DNA of 64,000 nt from contig JADJGA010000012.1 of NCBI GenBank assembly GCA_016708265.1, positions 1,151,001 to 1,215,000 of the forward strand. The letters run 5' to 3'. Positions within the stretch are counted from its first letter, which is position 1. Every line of letters begins with the position of its first letter. The DNA comes from Saprospiraceae bacterium. Lineage in GTDB: Bacteria; Bacteroidota; Bacteroidia; Chitinophagales; Saprospiraceae. Below are positions 1 through 8,216 of the stretch, piece after piece. The translations under genes were made by a program, and so were the position numbers. Under the pieces are notes generated by a model. It made no database searches and was not told the DNA's origin. It saw only the letters and a program-made list of their open reading frames with translations.

Positions 1-2
1 GT

Positions 3-923
3 GGAGTTGAGAGAGATCTGGTTTTAATGGAGGAATTCACAGGTACCTGGTGTGTATATTGTCCGGGAGCTGCAATGGGATTGAGAGATATGATAGATGT
101 CAATAAAAAGAATGCCGCAGCCATTGCATATCATAACGGAGATAATTATGTTAATGCCAGTGCAACTGCAAGAGAAAATTATTATAGTGTTGATGCTTTT
201 CCAACTATGGTTTTTGATGGAAATGCTGACGGTTCATCCAGGGTAAATGGAGGAAATGCAAATACAAGTATTTATGCTTCTTATTTACCACTTTATGAAA
301 AAAGATATGCAAAACCCGGATTCCATGAAGTAGATTTAAATGTTGTTCACGTTGAAGGAAGTAATTACAGAGCAACAATAAATGTGGAAGAGACTTTCAA
401 TGCATTTACACCTGTGAAACTTCATGCTGTACTTACACAATCAAATATACCTGTGACATGGTTCAATCAAAATGAGCTTGATTTTGTCTGCAGGGCTATG
501 TTTCCGGATGGAAATGGGACTACAGTAGATTTTTCAACCGCAAATCCACAGACATTTACTTTTGATTTTTCACTGTCAGGATATATTAAGGATAATTGTG
601 AGTTTGTAGTATTCCTTCAGGATGATGTGACAAAAGAAGTAACTCAGGCTACTAAATTTGAATTTTCAAGTATAGTTGGCACAAAGGAGTTATCCGGTAT
701 TGATATTTCTGTTTATCCTAATCCTGCTGAAGATTATTTTAGTCTCATGACTGATGGCAACGGTTACTATGAACTTTATAATATAGAGGGAAAGATATTA
801 AAAACAGAAAAGCTTAGCACTACATCTCATCTTATAGATGTAAGCAATTTTAATCCGGGTATTTATTTTGTTAAGTATTCCGGAAAGGAAAATACTTCCT
901 TTAAGAAAGTCATAATAAAATAA
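3..923 (+). CDS. Omp28-like thioredoxin-fold protein with T9SS type A sorting domain (5' truncated)
   Basis: The frame is open to the left edge (codons from position 3 precede the ATG at 27), so only about the last 306 residues are present. The first visible motif, EEFTGTWCVYCPG, is a thioredoxin-like CxxC of the kind seen in Omp28-related outer-membrane proteins, where the preceding residues are normally a beta-strand (here RDLVL), so ATG 27 is internal. A beta-rich middle follows. The last ~75 residues (SVYPNPAEDYFSL, GIYFVKY, FKKVIIK) match a T9SS type A C-terminal sorting domain, so the protein is expected to be exported and cell-surface attached or secreted. The redox partner is unknown. 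A symmetric terminator follows directly. Confidence 0.8.
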   Translation, partial: GVERDLVLMEEFTGTWCVYCPGAAMGLRDMIDVNKKNAAAIAYHNGDNYVNASATARENYYSVDAFPTMVFDGNADGSSRVNGGNANTSIYASYLPLYEKRYAKPGFHEVDLNVVHVEGSNYRATINVEETFNAFTPVKLHAVLTQSNIPVTWFNQNELDFVCRAMFPDGNGTTVDFSTANPQTFTFDFSLSGYIKDNCEFVVFLQDDVTKEVTQATKFEFSSIVGTKELSGIDISVYPNPAEDYFSLMTDGNGYYELYNIEGKILKTEKLSTTSHLIDVSNFNPGIYFVKYSGKENTSFKKVIIK

Positions 924-927
924 AGGC

Positions 928-958
928 AAAAAAAAAGCTCCGGAAGGAGCTTTTTTTT
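928..958. terminator. Bidirectional rho-independent terminator
   Basis: GCTCC (937-941), loop GGAA, GGAGC (946-950), flanked by nine A on the left and eight T on the right. It lies between the convergent Omp28-like gene and the end of the hydrogenase operon and can serve both directions. Confidence 0.85.
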
Positions 959-974
959 ATCTGATAATGATTGT

Positions 975-1949
975 TTATGAATCTTTGCTCATGAACTGTA
1001 TTCTCTCAAACTTAGTGATGTCTCTGCCGTATTTTTTCTGGATATTACCGTGGAAATCAGCTATCGATTTATAATCATGTCTGTCCATCCACTGCTCCAT
1101 TTCAAATAAAATAGTCTCGATATATGCTATACCGTTTTTGAATAAAGTAGAACATATCTGAGTTGCTTTTGCTCCAACCAATAGTTGTTTCACTACACCG
1201 GTATAGTCGTGAATTCCCGTTCCTGCAGCAAGGTCACATTTAAGCATCGGTGCCAGAAGTGCTACCCATCTCAGGGATTTTGTAACTTCTGACGGACCAC
1301 TTAAAATATTGGTCTTGATGATCTCTTCTGTTTCGATATTGATATCAGGCCTGTAGAATCTGTTGAACAATACAAGTCCGTCAACTCCTTCTTCATCCAT
1401 CCTGTTAGCCATGGATATGAGGTTGGTAAAATAACTTCCCATTTTGATGCTTACAGGCAATTTTGTATTGCTTTTTACACTTTTCAGAATATCTATATAT
1501 CTTCTGTTAACTTCATCACATGTGGTGTATTTATCGAATGGTATCAATGCTATATTCAGTTCTATGGCATCTGCCCCTGCTTCTTCAAATTTTGAAGTAA
1601 ACCTGGGCCATTCCATGTCAGAAACACAATTAATGCTTGCAATGACAGGCACGTTTAGCTTAGCTTTGACATTTGAAATTAACTCAAGCATTTTACCTAT
1701 TCCCTGTTCTTTTGAGTGCTGATGTATATGCTCGATTGCTTCAGGATACCAGAAGTATTTCGAATCCTGATCGTGTAGCAGGTTTTCGTCAGCAAGCATT
1801 TGTTCTTCAAATACAGATTTCATAACAATAGCACCCGCACCCATTTCAGCACAGAATTTTATTGTGTCAAAATCTTTTGTCAATTTGGAACTGCTTACTA
1901 TTAACGGGTTTTTCAGTTCAATTCCCAGATATTTTGTTGAAAGATCCAT
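975..1949 (-). CDS. Dihydroorotate dehydrogenase-like flavoprotein at the end of the hydrogenase operon
   Basis: 324 residues with the PyrD-type FMN-binding TIM-barrel pattern: LKNPLIVSSS near the N-terminus, VIASINC, the flavin-contacting lysine in PVSIKMG, and late glycine-rich segments (LAAGTGIHD, ATQICS). The PyrD active-site loop, normally N-x-S-C/S-P-N after the ELN strand, reads ELNIALIPFD, so the catalytic Cys/Ser is not obvious. This suggests it is not a pyrimidine enzyme. It starts 2 bases after the stop of the hydrogenase maturation protease and is clearly part of the hox operon. A flavoprotein electron acceptor or oxidoreductase linked to NAD(H) is an inference from context. The fold assignment is firm; the substrate is unknown. 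Confidence 0.8.
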   Translation of the reverse strand: MDLSTKYLGIELKNPLIVSSSKLTKDFDTIKFCAEMGAGAIVMKSVFEEQMLADENLLHDQDSKYFWYPEAIEHIHQHSKEQGIGKMLELISNVKAKLNVPVIASINCVSDMEWPRFTSKFEEAGADAIELNIALIPFDKYTTCDEVNRRYIDILKSVKSNTKLPVSIKMGSYFTNLISMANRMDEEGVDGLVLFNRFYRPDINIETEEIIKTNILSGPSEVTKSLRWVALLAPMLKCDLAAGTGIHDYTGVVKQLLVGAKATQICSTLFKNGIAYIETILFEMEQWMDRHDYKSIADFHGNIQKKYGRDITKFERIQFMSKDS

Positions 1950-1951
1950 AA

Positions 1952-2452
1952 TTATAGTATTTTATGTGTTGATTTTTTAAAATTATCTATTATACCAGTA
2001 TTTTCTGCAAAAAGTGTTTTCATGTATTCGATGCAGTTATTAAGATTAGACACTGCATTGCTGGTCATACCTTCCTGAAAACTCCATTCATATCCTTTGA
2101 TATGAAGTAAGTATGTTTTTGGAGATTTATTGAACAGTTTTTGACATAGATGAAAAATATATCCGGGTGATGCTTCATGAGATGTAAAACTCATGTCAGA
2201 AGATTCATCTACTTCTGTTAAAATAAAATCCTCAATTTCTTCCTGTGATGCATCTGCAAAAATAACTAAATCTTTTTCAGAAATTGTATGCGCATCTTCA
2301 ATATTTAACTGATAATTGCAATCAAACTCAATATTTGAAATATTTTGTTCTTTTGTCCACTGTGAGAATATTTCTACAAATCTGCACCCCAATCCATCAT
2401 CCATTCTACCCGGATTACCGTATCCGTAGAACAATATCCTTACTTCATTCAT
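1952..2452 (-). CDS. hoxW: [NiFe]-hydrogenase maturation protease (HoxW/HyaD type)
   Basis: 166 residues, normal for the family. The N-terminal motif GYGNPGRMDDGLG is the signature of hydrogenase maturation endopeptidases, whose conserved acid residue senses nickel in the precursor. The second acid lies in the VIFADAS strand and the conserved histidine in FTSHEASPGY. In this family these residues bind the nickel of the large subunit and license removal of its C-terminal peptide. The gene is 14 bases downstream of hoxH, its presumed substrate, which retains such a C-terminal extension. Symbol given by operon position and family; HyaD/HycI relatives share the same motifs. Confidence 0.88.
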   Translation of the reverse strand: MNEVRILFYGYGNPGRMDDGLGCRFVEIFSQWTKEQNISNIEFDCNYQLNIEDAHTISEKDLVIFADASQEEIEDFILTEVDESSDMSFTSHEASPGYIFHLCQKLFNKSPKTYLLHIKGYEWSFQEGMTSNAVSNLNNCIEYMKTLFAENTGIIDNFKKSTHKIL

Positions 2453-2466
2453 CAGAGTAATTACTT

Positions 2467-3912
2467 TTAAGTACTTTTAATGTCCAGTATCTCGTTATTG
2501 TTATCCTTCAGAGTGATTTTCAGCGGCATTTGGCCCAAAGCATGTGTTGCACAACTCAAACACGGATCATATGCTCTGATTGCAACCTCAACTCCGTTCA
2601 TCATCCCTTCCGTGATTGTTGGTTGATCTGTCATCAGAGATTTTGCTGCTTCATTAACGGCCATATTCATAGGGTCATTATTATTTGTAGTTGATACTAT
2701 CAGGTTAGCCATTGTGATCTGATCATTTTCATTGATCCTGTAATGGTGGAATAAAGTTCCCCTTGGTGCTTCAATAAGACCAACACCCTCACTTTTCTTT
2801 TGTCCTTTTATTACAAGTTCACCTTTGTAAAGATCAGGATCACTAAGCAATTCTTTGATCATTTCGGCAGCATGCAGTGTCTCTATCAACCTGGCCCAAT
2901 GATAATGCATTGTCATATTGTTAGGTTTGCCTTTAGTATAGGCTCTGAATTCTTCAAATTCTTTTTGTGCAAGAGGGGTAGGTATAAAATCACATACATT
3001 TAGTCTTGCAAGTGGGCCGACTCTGTACCATCCTTTTTCCGGACCAAGATGTTTCAGGTAAGGGAATTTCATATAACTCCACTTCTTAACTCCTTCCACA
3101 ATATAATCAGTATAATTCTGATAATCTACATCGTCAAGTATTCTGTCACCATTTGTGTCAACAGCCCTCAGAACACCATGATAAAGATCCAGTGCTCCGT
3201 CTTTTCTTACCAGGCTTAAATGGCTTGACGGGAATGAAGCAAAATTGTCAATAAAATCTGTATTGTTCCTGTGATAATTTTTCAGGAATTCCAGGGCATC
3301 CAATGACCATTGAATCATCTGATCAATATTCTGTATGTGCTCACCTGTCAGGAAATAATCTCTTTCTTCATGTGTGAGGTGCTTGTTTATTCCTCCGGGT
3401 ATAGCACCTGTACCATGAATTTTTTTACCTGCAGTCACTTTAATTATCTCCTGTCCGAATTTCCTCATCATCACACCCATAACTGCAAGATCTTTATGTT
3501 GTTTAGCCACACCAATGATGTTTCTGATTTCAGGAGCACCATCAATTCCGAACAACAGATCAGGTGATGCAAGGTGAAAGAAATGCAATACGTGAGACTG
3601 AAAGAACTGACCGTAATGCATCAACCTTCTCATCTTTTCTCCGGTTGGTGTCAGGCCATCTCCAGTACCTGCTCCAACAATAACATCAATTGCCTTTGCT
3701 GCAGCCAGATGGTGACTAACAGGGCAAATACCACAAAGTCGTTGTACCAAAACAGGAGCTTCCCAATATGGTCTTCCCTGCACAAATCTTTCAAAACCTC
3801 TGAATTCTACAATGTGTAGTCTGCTTTGCTTAACTTTATTGTTTTCATCAAGGTAAATTGTTACTTTTCCATGCCCCTCGACTCTTGTTACCGGTTCTAT
3901 TGTTACTTTCAT
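2467..3912 (-). CDS. hoxH: NAD-linked [NiFe]-hydrogenase large subunit
   Basis: 481 residues. The catalytic subunit carries both nickel-binding cysteine pairs: RLCGICPVSHH near the N-terminus and DPCLSCATH near the C-terminus (Cys451, Cys454, His457 by count). RVEGHGK at the N-terminus is the conserved family start. After His457 there are 24 further residues, ALGQMPL...IKST, the peptide normally removed by the maturation protease encoded next. The L2 form ending ATHALGQMPL is typical of bidirectional Hox (group 3d) enzymes. It sits in order hoxF-U-Y-H, 48 bases after hoxY. Predicted reaction: H2 to 2 H+ plus 2 e-, coupled to NAD(H) through HoxYUF. No hyp maturation genes are in this window. 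Confidence 0.95.
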   Translation of the reverse strand: MKVTIEPVTRVEGHGKVTIYLDENNKVKQSRLHIVEFRGFERFVQGRPYWEAPVLVQRLCGICPVSHHLAAAKAIDVIVGAGTGDGLTPTGEKMRRLMHYGQFFQSHVLHFFHLASPDLLFGIDGAPEIRNIIGVAKQHKDLAVMGVMMRKFGQEIIKVTAGKKIHGTGAIPGGINKHLTHEERDYFLTGEHIQNIDQMIQWSLDALEFLKNYHRNNTDFIDNFASFPSSHLSLVRKDGALDLYHGVLRAVDTNGDRILDDVDYQNYTDYIVEGVKKWSYMKFPYLKHLGPEKGWYRVGPLARLNVCDFIPTPLAQKEFEEFRAYTKGKPNNMTMHYHWARLIETLHAAEMIKELLSDPDLYKGELVIKGQKKSEGVGLIEAPRGTLFHHYRINENDQITMANLIVSTTNNNDPMNMAVNEAAKSLMTDQPTITEGMMNGVEVAIRAYDPCLSCATHALGQMPLKITLKDNNNEILDIKST

Positions 3913-3960
3913 AACTTAATTTTCTTTTAATTTTATTACAAATATAGTTAAAATAATTGA

Positions 3961-4506
3961 TTAATCATATTTAAATGCATCATATGCAAGTTCAAAATCC
4001 TTGCCTGTGGCAAGTGTAAGCAATGCATCCCATATCAGATCAGCTCTTGGAGGACATCCGGGAAGGAAGTAATCTATTTTTACTATTTCATGACAAGGAT
4101 AAACTTTATCTAAAATAATAGGAAGTTCAGGATCATTAGGGATTATTCCCTCAGGATTATAAGTTGAAGGTCCGTCCAGGTATGCTTCGTTGATGCATTC
4201 TTCAATAGGAATATTATTTCTCATGGCAGGTAATCCTCCCATCATTGCACATTCTCCCAGAGAAACCAGTATACGACAATGTTTTCTGAAATCCTTGAGG
4301 ACATGCACATTTTCTGAATTACAACATCCTCCTTCAATAATTCCTATATCTACTTCACCTGTAAATTTTTTAATATCATCGACCGGTGATTTGTCAAAAT
4401 CTACTAGTTCTATAAGTTCAAGTATCCTTTCATCTATATCAAGAATAGACATATGACAACCAAAACATCCTGCCAGTGAAGCTGTAGCAATTTTAGGTTT
4501 ACTCAT
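3961..4506 (-). CDS. hoxY: NAD-linked [NiFe]-hydrogenase small subunit
   Basis: 181 residues, the short HoxY form with only the proximal [4Fe-4S] site. Ligands visible: Cys14 and Cys17 in LAGCFGCH, the cysteine of SLGECAMMGG, and that of LPGCPPRADL. The EGGCCNSEN segment is also conserved in this family. It lacks a twin-arginine signal peptide, consistent with a cytoplasmic enzyme rather than a membrane-bound uptake hydrogenase. It passes electrons from HoxH to HoxU. It lies 47 bases after hoxU and 48 before hoxH. Confidence 0.94.
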   Translation of the reverse strand: MSKPKIATASLAGCFGCHMSILDIDERILELIELVDFDKSPVDDIKKFTGEVDIGIIEGGCCNSENVHVLKDFRKHCRILVSLGECAMMGGLPAMRNNIPIEECINEAYLDGPSTYNPEGIIPNDPELPIILDKVYPCHEIVKIDYFLPGCPPRADLIWDALLTLATGKDFELAYDAFKYD

Positions 4507-4553
4507 TATTATAATATTTTTTAATTGTTAATTTACTTTAAATCACTTAATTC

Positions 4554-5270
4554 TTATCCAATTTGCTGATCAATAGGAATTTTATCATACTTCCTTGTAC
4601 CAATTGCTTCGTTGAATCCTTTCTCTTTTAGCAGCAAACTACCAACCGGACAATTCTCCATTGCCTTTTTTGCCTCTTCATCTGTCATATTCAGCGCAAG
4701 GTCTTTATCGATGATAATTCTGCCGTGATGCCCTCTGTTTTCAAATGCAAAGTAGTGTTTACCATCTTTATTGGTAATTGTTCTTACACATCTTTTGCAC
4801 AAAACACATCTGTTTCTTTCAATGATCATTTTAGGACTTGTAGCATCGATTTCTTTTTCTTCAAATGTAAAAGGAAATCTTGGTATCATTATCCTGTATT
4901 TATAACCTAAAGCCTGCAGCATGCAGTTTCCGCTTTTTTCACATGCAGGGCAATAATGATTACCTGAAACGAATATCGTCTCTATTATGATCTTGCGAAG
5001 TTCATCTATTTCCGGTGTATTGTTTTCAATTGTCATTTGAGAATTGACTGTTGTCGTGCATGCCGTCATAAATCTTCCATTAATCTTAACATTGCATATT
5101 CTGCATGAACCTGAGGGAATAACGCCTTTCAAATGACATAAAGTAGGAATATAGATGCCATTTTCTTCTGCAGCTTCAACAATATTTTGTCCTGGATTTG
5201 CATAGCATTGAAGTCCATCAATTGTAAAAGAAATTTTATTTTCCATTTTATTATTTTTATTGTATTTCAT
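4554..5270 (-). CDS. hoxU: Hydrogenase diaphorase iron-sulfur subunit
   Basis: About 238 residues, homologous to the N-terminal ~220 residues of complex I NuoG. An N-terminal plant-type [2Fe-2S] domain has CHLKG, SGSCRIC and TACTT. A His-Cys3 [4Fe-4S] motif follows (HYCPACEKSGNC). The third site has CVLCKRC plus a distant cysteine in ENCPVGS, as in NuoG cluster N4. The frame can be extended to a TTG at 5273, but the ATGs at 5270 and 5246 are the realistic starts; MENKISF at 5246 begins exactly where the ferredoxin domain does. It links HoxY to the FMN of HoxF. It follows hoxF by about 25 bases. Confidence 0.92.
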   Translation of the reverse strand: MKYNKNNKMENKISFTIDGLQCYANPGQNIVEAAEENGIYIPTLCHLKGVIPSGSCRICNVKINGRFMTACTTTVNSQMTIENNTPEIDELRKIIIETIFVSGNHYCPACEKSGNCMLQALGYKYRIMIPRFPFTFEEKEIDATSPKMIIERNRCVLCKRCVRTITNKDGKHYFAFENRGHHGRIIIDKDLALNMTDEEAKKAMENCPVGSLLLKEKGFNEAIGTRKYDKIPIDQQIG

Positions 5271-5295
5271 CAATTTTTATATCAACAATTTCAAT

Positions 5296-7089
5296 TTATG
5301 CAACCGGAAATCTTGAGACAGCCTTAGCACCTGCTTGTATTGCCTTGTCAAGATCAAATCCTGTTGAGAATTTTTTGTCCTTATTGATTAATTTTTCATA
5401 TTCTTCCCTGAAGTTTTCAAGGCTTGAGAGTATCGGGTTGGCAGCTGACTGCCCAAGGCCGCACCTGTTAGCTTTTTTCATCTGATTAGCCCAGTGTTCT
5501 AATTCTTGCAGGTCGGAATCTACACCAAAACCATCTTTTATTTTTTTCAGCTTATTTTTTAAAATGACTGTCAGATATCGGCAAGGAGCACAGGATCCAC
5601 AACTTTCATCAATGAAAAACTCCATAAAATTCTCTACAATATCAAGGATATCGCGTGTTTTATTGAATACTATGATTGCACCACCTGTACTCATATTTTC
5701 ATACCCTAAATTCCATGAAAATTGATGCTTCCCAATCAATTTTCCAGATGGACCTCCAACCAAAACTGCTTTTGCATCATAGCCACCAGCCATTTCCAGC
5801 ACTTCCTTTATGGTCATTCCCCATTCCACTTCAAAAACACCTGGATACAATACATCACCGGAAATACTCAATACTTTTGTACCTGCAGATTGCTGAGTAC
5901 CCATTGAACTGTACCATTTTGCGCCTTTTTCAATAATCTTTGGAATTGTACAAAGTGATTCAACGTTATTGATTATTGTAGGCTTATTCAGAAAGCCTCT
6001 TTCAATCGGGAATGGAGGCCGGTTTCTTGGCTCTCCTCTTTTGCCCTCACATGACTCAATTAAAGCAGTCTCTTCACCACAAACATAAGCACCTGCTCCT
6101 AACTGGATTCTGATATCAAAATTGAAATCTTTCTTTCCTTTGATATTTTTCCCAAGTATTCCTTTTTTCCTGGCTTTATGCAATTCAGATTCAAGATATT
6201 TAACAAGATATTTGTATTCATACCTTAAATATAATATTCCCTGGGAAGCTCCTATAGCATAACCTGCAATTGCCATACCTTCAAAAAGTAACTGCGGCAC
6301 TTCTGTCAGGATAACCCTGTCTTTAAATGTACCTGGTTCACCTTCATCAGCATTGCACATGACATATTTCTCATTGGAATCTACTTTGCGGCAATACATC
6401 CATTTCAATCCTGTAGGAAATCCTGCTCCGCCTCTTCCCCTTAAATTTGATTCTTTAACTTCTTCAATAACTTCGTCAGGAGTCATCTGTACTACTTTCT
6501 CAAGGGCTAAACCTTCTTTATGAGAAGAAAATATTACCCTGCCTCTTCTCAAAAGGTTATTTGTAGTCATACTGTGAATAAGATTGTCCTGATTATGCCC
6601 TTCACCGTAGCTGTTGATCAGATCAGTCACTGATTTCCCATTTATAAATTCAGCAATAATCTCCCTTACCCGGTAAGTTGTGATTTTTGGAAATACCACG
6701 TTATTTATTATCGCAGCAGGCTCCTGGTCACCCATCCCAATATCAGAGGTATAATACAATCCAAACATACCATCTTCTGAAATTGAATTGAAATGTGTTT
6801 TGGTAGCCTTTTCAAAAGCTCCGGCAATTTTATCACACCCATACATTTTCGAGACAATACTGTTGTTAAGATAGATGTTATATTTTGCACTTTTGTCTGT
6901 CCTGAAAAAATGATAGAATGAAATAGTCATTCTCACATCTCCACCTGCAATTCCAAGAAATTTTGAAATATCATCAATATCTTCGCCTGATATGTGTCCT
7001 TTCAAATCCTGAACTTCATGAAGAATGTCCATCAACCGGTCTGAATGTCTGTCATATCTGTCAACAATAGTTTTAATCTTGTTATCCAT
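5296..7089 (-). CDS. hoxF: Hydrogenase diaphorase flavoprotein with HoxE-like N-terminal domain
   Basis: 597 residues. Residues ~1-170 are NuoE/HoxE-like; ~200-597 are NuoF-like. The NuoF part has the FMN motif GRGGAGFPTGLKW, the NAD-binding loop GAGAYVCGEETALIES and the [4Fe-4S] motif ESCGSCAPCR with the fourth cysteine in NRCGLGQSA. The HoxE-like part has just one cysteine (MYGCDK); the positions where NuoE has its paired cysteines are N, S, T/S and G, so the [2Fe-2S] cluster appears lost. The predicted role is NAD+/NADH exchange for the HoxYH hydrogenase in the cytoplasm. First gene of the operon, with a good Bacteroidota promoter upstream. A separate hoxE is absent. Confidence 0.93.
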   Translation of the reverse strand: MDNKIKTIVDRYDRHSDRLMDILHEVQDLKGHISGEDIDDISKFLGIAGGDVRMTISFYHFFRTDKSAKYNIYLNNSIVSKMYGCDKIAGAFEKATKTHFNSISEDGMFGLYYTSDIGMGDQEPAAIINNVVFPKITTYRVREIIAEFINGKSVTDLINSYGEGHNQDNLIHSMTTNNLLRRGRVIFSSHKEGLALEKVVQMTPDEVIEEVKESNLRGRGGAGFPTGLKWMYCRKVDSNEKYVMCNADEGEPGTFKDRVILTEVPQLLFEGMAIAGYAIGASQGILYLRYEYKYLVKYLESELHKARKKGILGKNIKGKKDFNFDIRIQLGAGAYVCGEETALIESCEGKRGEPRNRPPFPIERGFLNKPTIINNVESLCTIPKIIEKGAKWYSSMGTQQSAGTKVLSISGDVLYPGVFEVEWGMTIKEVLEMAGGYDAKAVLVGGPSGKLIGKHQFSWNLGYENMSTGGAIIVFNKTRDILDIVENFMEFFIDESCGSCAPCRYLTVILKNKLKKIKDGFGVDSDLQELEHWANQMKKANRCGLGQSAANPILSSLENFREEYEKLINKDKKFSTGFDLDKAIQAGAKAVSRFPVA

Positions 7090-7118
7090 TTTATTAATTT
7101 ATAATTAATTTAATCATA

Positions 7119-7149
7119 CAAAAGTAAACCATGAAATTTTATTTTGCAA
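7119..7149 (-). promoter_or_regulatory. Promoter of the hox operon
   Basis: On the minus strand TACTTTTG (7126-7119) matches the -7 consensus TAnnTTTG, and TTG (7149-7147) lies 20 bases upstream as a -33 element. It is about 30 bases before the hoxF ATG. Confidence 0.55.
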
Positions 7150-7612
7150 CATATGCCCTTAAAATGGATTGGTTCTAAATATTATTTTGTATTGGTTTAA
7201 AAATTAGGACAATAACCAAATTATATGTGGTTATATTAAATTGTGCAGAATAAAATGTCAAATTATATTATTATAGAATAAATTATTTTCAAACTATATT
7301 GATATTTGATTTATTATACTTTTGTTTTTGTGAAAATTAAATTTCCATACGTTTCTACCTTCTCAGCAATTAAAATTTAAAATTGCATTAAAGTACTTAA
7401 ATGCAATTATATAAATATTACTATAAATATTATATATTATTGTCATTTATAGTTTTTTCTATATTTAGAATAGTTCTAAAAATTATAATTGTAGTCGTGA
7501 CGACACTTTTTTGTGCTTAAATGATTTGATTAAGTGTGCACCAACCTTTGATGACTTAAATTCGTCAAGTATTATATGGTTCTGTTTATAAAGAAAACTG
7601 TTATAAATAGTA

Positions 7613-7620
7613 TATCTTTG
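7613..7620 (+). promoter_or_regulatory. Putative -7 element for the LVIVD gene cluster
   Basis: TATCTTTG matches TAnnTTTG and lies 20 bases before the ATG at 7641. No convincing -33 TTG was found at the usual spacing. Confidence 0.4.
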
Positions 7621-7640
7621 CAAATAATAATAAGTGTCTC

Positions 7641-8177
7641 ATGAGTAAATTAAAGTTTAGTGCCTGGATATTTTTAATTAGTGTTTTTTCTTTCATAGCC
7701 TGTGAGAAGGAAGATGTTATTGTAGAGGGAATGTCTCCTGTTTATATATCATCAACAGATTTCACGCGGGTTTACAGAACAGATACAATGCCTTTCAATG
7801 ATTTAGGAAATATTGTTCTGGCTGGAAAGTTTTTATTTATAAATGAAAAATATGAAGGAATTCATGTTATTGATAATAGTGATCCGTTTAAACCGAGGAA
7901 AGTACATTTCTGGAAAATTCCGGGCAATCTGGAGTTTATTATAAACGGTAAAACTCTTTATGCAGACAATAGTGTTCATTTGCTTGTTATTGATATAACT
8001 GATTTTAATAATATCAAAGTAGTAAATTTTATAAAAGACCTTTATATTGACAGTCCTCTTAAAGAGCCAAGGCCTGTTGGGTATAAAGGTATGTTTTCCT
8101 GCGTTGATAAAAAAAATGGAATACATATAGGATGGGAGAAAAAATTACTGGTTAACCCCTTATGTGAAGCATATTAA
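7641..8177 (+). CDS. LVIVD-repeat lipoprotein, N-terminal-half type
   Basis: 178 residues with a lipoprotein signal (FSFIACEKED). Beta-propeller blades include IHVIDNSDP and LLVIDITDF, the LVIVD repeat signature. The end of the chain, around FSCVDKKNGIHIGWEKK, resembles the midpoint of full-length Bacteroidota LVIVD proteins rather than their end, so it looks like the first half of a larger propeller. It is followed after 39 bases by a second lipoprotein resembling the other half. Function unknown; an outer-membrane or periplasmic binding platform is possible. Confidence 0.65.
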   Translation: MSKLKFSAWIFLISVFSFIACEKEDVIVEGMSPVYISSTDFTRVYRTDTMPFNDLGNIVLAGKFLFINEKYEGIHVIDNSDPFKPRKVHFWKIPGNLEFIINGKTLYADNSVHLLVIDITDFNNIKVVNFIKDLYIDSPLKEPRPVGYKGMFSCVDKKNGIHIGWEKKLLVNPLCEAY

Positions 8178-8216
8178 ATCATATTATAATATTATTTAAA
8201 GTGTAAAAATTTAACA

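Larger units (their letters stand above)
7090..7640. other. 551-bp AT-rich intergenic region between divergent transcription units
   Basis: Holds the hox promoter on the left and a promoter for the LVIVD genes on the right. A small perfect inverted repeat, GTCG-TGA-CGAC (7494-7504) followed by ACTTTTTTG, stands alone in the middle; it could be an operator or a short terminator but no transcript ends there. No coding sequence was seen. Confidence 0.5.
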
